Shown one piece after another: positions 22,826-24,899 of a stretch of DNA of 24,899 bases. Position numbers and translations under genes: made by a program. Origin of the DNA: DASYVD01 sp050693035 (GTDB taxonomy: Bacteria; Actinomycetota; UBA4738; CALAEC01); the NCBI GenBank assembly GCA_050693035.1, contig JBOGWB010000083.1:1-24899 (forward strand), read 5' to 3'. Below the pieces are notes generated by a model. The model was not told the DNA's origin and ran no database searches. It was given only the letters and a program-made list of their open reading frames with translations. How positions within the stretch are numbered: the stretch's first letter is position 1; the number at the start of each line of letters is the position of its first letter.

Positions 22826-22828
22826 AAT
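22823..22828 (+). promoter_or_regulatory. -10 box for leaderless PAAR mRNA
   Basis: TAGAAT ends 6 nt before the ATG at 22835. The intervening bases are CGCCCC, so there is no ribosome binding site. Confidence 0.5.
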
Positions 22829-22834
22829 CGCCCC

Positions 22835-23128
22835 ATGCCACCCGCAGCTCGGGTCGGGGATATGGTGACGTGCCCTGCGTCCGACGGGCCCAAGCCTCAC
22901 GTTGGGGGGGCGATCACCGGCCCCGGCGCGGCCACCGTGCTCATCGGGGGCATGCCGGCCGCGCGGGTGGGGGACATGACCCAGTGCGTGGGTCCGCCCG
23001 GCACGATCGCGATGGGCAGCGCCACGGTCCTGATCATGGGGATGCCCGCGGCTCGTCTCACCGACATGGCCGCGCACGGCGGACTGATCACCGGGCCCGG
23101 GATGCCGACGGTGATCATCGGCGGCTGA
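22835..23128 (+). CDS. PAAR-domain protein, stand-alone
   Basis: The 97-residue protein is a bare PAAR domain. The phrase MPPAARVGDM (1-10), MPAARVGDM (40-48) and MPAARLTDM (70-78) recurs, each followed by a Gly-rich strand such as ITGPGAATVLIGG (27-39), giving a pseudo-threefold repeat suited to a pointed beta-prism. Cys13, His22, Cys51 and His81 are candidates for the metal site at the tip. PAAR proteins cap the spike of contractile injection machines: type VI secretion in Gram-negatives, and extracellular contractile injection systems and phage tails more widely. There is no toxin extension and no sheath, tube, VgrG or baseplate gene in the window, so it is an orphan here. It has a leaderless-type start. 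Confidence 0.9.
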   Translation: MPPAARVGDMVTCPASDGPKPHVGGAITGPGAATVLIGGMPAARVGDMTQCVGPPGTIAMGSATVLIMGMPAARLTDMAAHGGLITGPGMPTVIIGG

Positions 23129-23142
23129 TCGACAGCCGGCCA

Positions 23143-23153
23143 AGCCGATCTAG
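23143..23153 (+). repeat. 11-bp direct repeat flanking the PAAR gene, right copy
   Basis: AGCCGATCTAG is identical to 22815-22825. The following bases (TAC) differ from the left copy, so only the left one forms a good -10 box. Confidence 0.6.
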
Positions 23154-23178
23154 TACCCGCGCCGTAGAGGAAATCATC

Positions 23179-23207
23179 TTGACGGCAAGTGGTGAGGGCG
23201 TTACAAA
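23179..23207 (+). promoter_or_regulatory. Candidate promoter of the sulfurtransferase/carbonic anhydrase genes
   Basis: TTGACG (23179-23184) and TACAAA (23202-23207) are separated by 17 bp. The -35 is good and the -10 partial. It is the best promoter-like pair in the gene-free region. Confidence 0.38.
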
Positions 23208-23385
23208 GGCGCCTCAATCCGATCGTGGGGATGGGATTCATGATCCGAGCGCGTGCGCACGGCAGGTGGGGACGATGATCCCCTCCCGCATGCGATGTCC
23301 CCGGACCGGGGCCTCTGCGCGCCGCGGTCTCTCGTAATTCCCAGCCGCCGCACCCAGACGCCGCACCCAGGCCCCCGCCGCAGCT

Positions 23386-23417
23386 CGTCGTTCTCATGTG
23401 ACGTCGTTCTCTTGTGA
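23386..23417 (+). repeat. Tandem 16-bp repeat before the sulfurtransferase RBS
   Basis: Two head-to-tail copies (CGTCGTTCTCATGTGA and CGTCGTTCTCTTGTGA) differ at one position. The second copy ends 1 bp before the GAAGGAGG ribosome binding site at 23419-23426. Confidence 0.7.
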
Positions 23418-23434
23418 CGAAGGAGGATCCGAAA

Positions 23435-24280
23435 ATGGCCGAGTACGCGAATCCCCAGGCCCTTGTCGAAACCGAATGGCTCGCCAAGCGCCTCGACGAT
23501 CCGAACGTTCGGATCATCGAGGTAGACGAGGACACCACCCTCTACGAGAAGGGCCATATCCCGAACGCCGTGGCCTGGAACTGGAACACCGACCTCCATC
23601 ATCCGACGAACCGGGACTACGTCGACCACGAGGGACTGGCCAAGCTGCTGCGGAAGGCTGGCGTCGGGCCCGACACCACGCTGGTCCTCTACGGCGGGAA
23701 CAACAACTGGTTCGCCGCATACGCCTACTGGCTCCTCCGGTACCTGGGATTCGACCGGGTCAAGCTGCTCAACGGGGGGCGCAAGAAGTGGGAGCTCGAG
23801 AGCGGCGAGACGACCCAGGACGTCCCCACGTTCACGCCAACCGACATCAGCGTGACCGGGTCGGTTCGGCCCGAGATCCGAGCCCTGCGCGATGAGGTCC
23901 TCTCCAGGGTCGAGGGTCAAGAGGGAGTGTTCGTGGACGTTCGCGCGCCCGAGGAGTACCGGGGCGAGAAGCTCGCCCCAGACCACCTTCCCCAGGAGCA
24001 GGCCCAGGTCCCCGGGCACATCCCCGGGGCGTCCAACGTGCCCTGGGCCAAGGCGGCGAACGACGACGGAACCTTCAAGTCGGCCGACGAACTGGGGGAG
24101 CTGTACGACGCCGCAGGGGTGAATCCGGAGCTCGACGTGATCGCCTATTGCAGGATCGGCGAGCGCTCGTCCCACACGTGGTTCGCTCTCCACGAGCTCC
24201 TGGGCCTCGAGCGAGTCAAGAATTACGACGGGTCGTGGACCGAGTACGGCTCGCTGGTAGGGGTTCCGGTCGAGAAGTAG
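23435..24280 (+). CDS. Thiosulfate sulfurtransferase (two-domain rhodanese)
   Basis: The 281-residue protein has two rhodanese domains. The N-terminal inactive domain (about 10-125) has VRIIEVDEDTTLYEKGHIPNA and LVLYGGNNNWFAAYAYW with no cysteine at the active position. The C-terminal domain (about 155-281) has VFVDVRAPEEYRGE and the active loop YCRIGERSSHTW with Cys239. This loop is the form common in actinobacterial SseA/CysA-type enzymes. It transfers sulfane sulfur from thiosulfate or a related donor to cyanide or thiol acceptors. The ATG at 23435 is preceded by GAAGGAGG with 8-nt spacing; an in-frame GTG at 23414 lies before that site and is rejected. It is followed after 37 bp by a carbonic anhydrase-like gene, probably in the same transcript. 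Confidence 0.94.
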   Translation: MAEYANPQALVETEWLAKRLDDPNVRIIEVDEDTTLYEKGHIPNAVAWNWNTDLHHPTNRDYVDHEGLAKLLRKAGVGPDTTLVLYGGNNNWFAAYAYWLLRYLGFDRVKLLNGGRKKWELESGETTQDVPTFTPTDISVTGSVRPEIRALRDEVLSRVEGQEGVFVDVRAPEEYRGEKLAPDHLPQEQAQVPGHIPGASNVPWAKAANDDGTFKSADELGELYDAAGVNPELDVIAYCRIGERSSHTWFALHELLGLERVKNYDGSWTEYGSLVGVPVEK

Positions 24281-24317
24281 GGACCTGCCATTTTCACGAT
24301 AAGAAGGGGGTTGCCAG

Positions 24318-24830
24318 ATGTCTGTAACCGACGAGCTCATCGAGGCGAATGAACGTTTCGCCAAATCGTTCGCCCGCGGGGACCTGCCGATGCCCCCGGG
24401 ACGGCGCGTGGCCATCCTCGCGTGCATGGACGCCAGGCTGCACCCTGAGCGGTTCCTGGGGCTCGACATCGGGGACGCCCACGTGATCCGGAACGCCGGA
24501 GGACGAGCATCCGACGACGCCATCCGATCCCTGATCATCTCCAGCCGTCTGCTGGGGACGCAGGAGTTCCTCGTGATCCACCACACGGACTGCGGGATGC
24601 TGACGTTCACCAACGACGACCTGCGGCGGAAATTGGCCGCAGAGACCGGAGAAGACGCCGGGGGTATCGACTTCCTCCCGTTCCCCAATCTCGAGGAGAG
24701 CGTGCGGGAGGATGTCCGGCTGATCCAGGAGTCGCCGTTCGTCTCGAAGGAGATCCCGGTCTCCGGATTCATATACGACGTGGGAGGTGGGCGCCTGACC
24801 GAGGTCGTGGGAAGCGCGGCTGTGGGCTAG
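24318..24830 (+). CDS. Beta-class carbonic anhydrase, clade-D-like
   Basis: This 170-residue zinc enzyme has the beta-carbonic anhydrase ligands Cys36, His89 and Cys92, and the Asp38/Arg40 dyad in ACMDAR and HHTDCGM. VIRNAGGRASDDAIRSL is also diagnostic. Length and sequence (PMPPGRRVAILACMDAR, LLGTQEFLVIHHTDCGMLTF) closely resemble mycobacterial Rv1284. The family hydrates CO2, but clade D also contains carbonyl sulfide hydrolase, described in Thiobacillus and reported in actinobacteria. The adjacent rhodanese makes a sulfur-related role worth testing; which substrate is used cannot be read from the residues seen. AAGGGGG lies 7 nt before the ATG. Confidence 0.93.
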   Translation: MSVTDELIEANERFAKSFARGDLPMPPGRRVAILACMDARLHPERFLGLDIGDAHVIRNAGGRASDDAIRSLIISSRLLGTQEFLVIHHTDCGMLTFTNDDLRRKLAAETGEDAGGIDFLPFPNLEESVREDVRLIQESPFVSKEIPVSGFIYDVGGGRLTEVVGSAAVG

Positions 24831-24850
24831 AGGCCGGAAGGTCTAGCAAC

Positions 24851-24899
24851 ATGTGTACCGCGGCGCGTGTCGTCTGCGCGGCGCCGGACCCGGAGTCGC
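24851..24899 (+). CDS. Possible start of a further gene, truncated by the window edge
   Basis: An ATG with GGAAGG ending 9 nt upstream opens a frame that runs to the end of the window (16 codons, MCTAARVVCAAPDPES). The sequence is too short for any family assignment. Its strand and position would put it behind the carbonic anhydrase. Confidence 0.3.
   Translation, partial: MCTAARVVCAAPDPES

Larger units (their letters stand above)
23129..23434 (+). other. Gene-free region upstream of the sulfurtransferase
   Basis: This 306-bp stretch holds no credible gene. It contains the right copy of the AGCCGATCTAG repeat (23143-23153), a promoter candidate (23179-23207), a duplicated CGCCGCACCCAG (near 23346-23370) and a 16-bp tandem repeat (23386-23417) just before the ribosome binding site. 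If the promoter is used, the mRNA leader is about 220 nt, long enough for RNA-based control, but I recognise no riboswitch family. Confidence 0.6.

Noticed and set aside
1..24899. tRNA, rRNA, CRISPR arrays, insertion sequences and phage integrases
   Set aside because: Looked for across both strands; no cloverleaf with a GGTTCRA arm, no regularly spaced repeats, and no transposase or integrase motifs were seen.

Overview
The window is GC-rich throughout and densely coded, with ATG/GTG starts and very short intergenic gaps. Several details point to an Actinomycetota bacterium, probably from a poorly sampled lineage. These are a branched-chain aminotransferase, FAH-family hydrolase and glutamyl-tRNA synthetase in a row with serA nearby (recalling the serA/FAH/gltX neighbourhood of mycobacteria), a beta-carbonic anhydrase very like mycobacterial Rv1284, a CRIGERS-type rhodanese, a PadR/membrane-protein pair, and many genes that look leaderless. 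The assignment to a phylum is inference; no rRNA or tRNA is present to settle it.

Left part (1-8907): an aromatic/tryptophan catabolic neighbourhood. It holds the C-terminal part of a PaaK-type acyl-CoA ligase, a small unknown protein, a DAO-family flavoprotein, a two-domain FAD monooxygenase/old-yellow-enzyme protein of the anthraniloyl-CoA (or salicylyl-CoA) monooxygenase type, an LLM flavin-dependent oxidoreductase, a hotdog thioesterase, tryptophan 2,3-dioxygenase, an alpha/beta hydrolase and a kynureninase-like PLP enzyme. Together these suggest the route tryptophan -> kynurenine -> anthranilate -> anthraniloyl-CoA -> dearomatised CoA ester.

Middle part (8974-21128): amino-acid metabolism and housekeeping. 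A class V aminotransferase (alanine-glyoxylate/phosphoserine type) is followed by a large secreted subtilisin with a PA domain, then serA, a proline-rich single-pass membrane protein, ilvE, an FAH-family hydrolase overlapping gltX, and a second DAO-family oxidoreductase.

Right part (21132-24899): small regulatory and accessory genes. A PadR repressor is coupled by an ATGA overlap to a four-helix membrane protein and carries an apparent autoregulatory operator. Next come a small secreted protein with a strong terminator, a stand-alone PAAR protein, a thiosulfate sulfurtransferase and a clade-D-like beta-carbonic anhydrase.

The most striking cross-cutting signal is regulatory. At least six promoter-proximal genes have a -10-like hexamer ending 6-8 nt before the start codon and no Shine-Dalgarno sequence, which predicts leaderless mRNAs.
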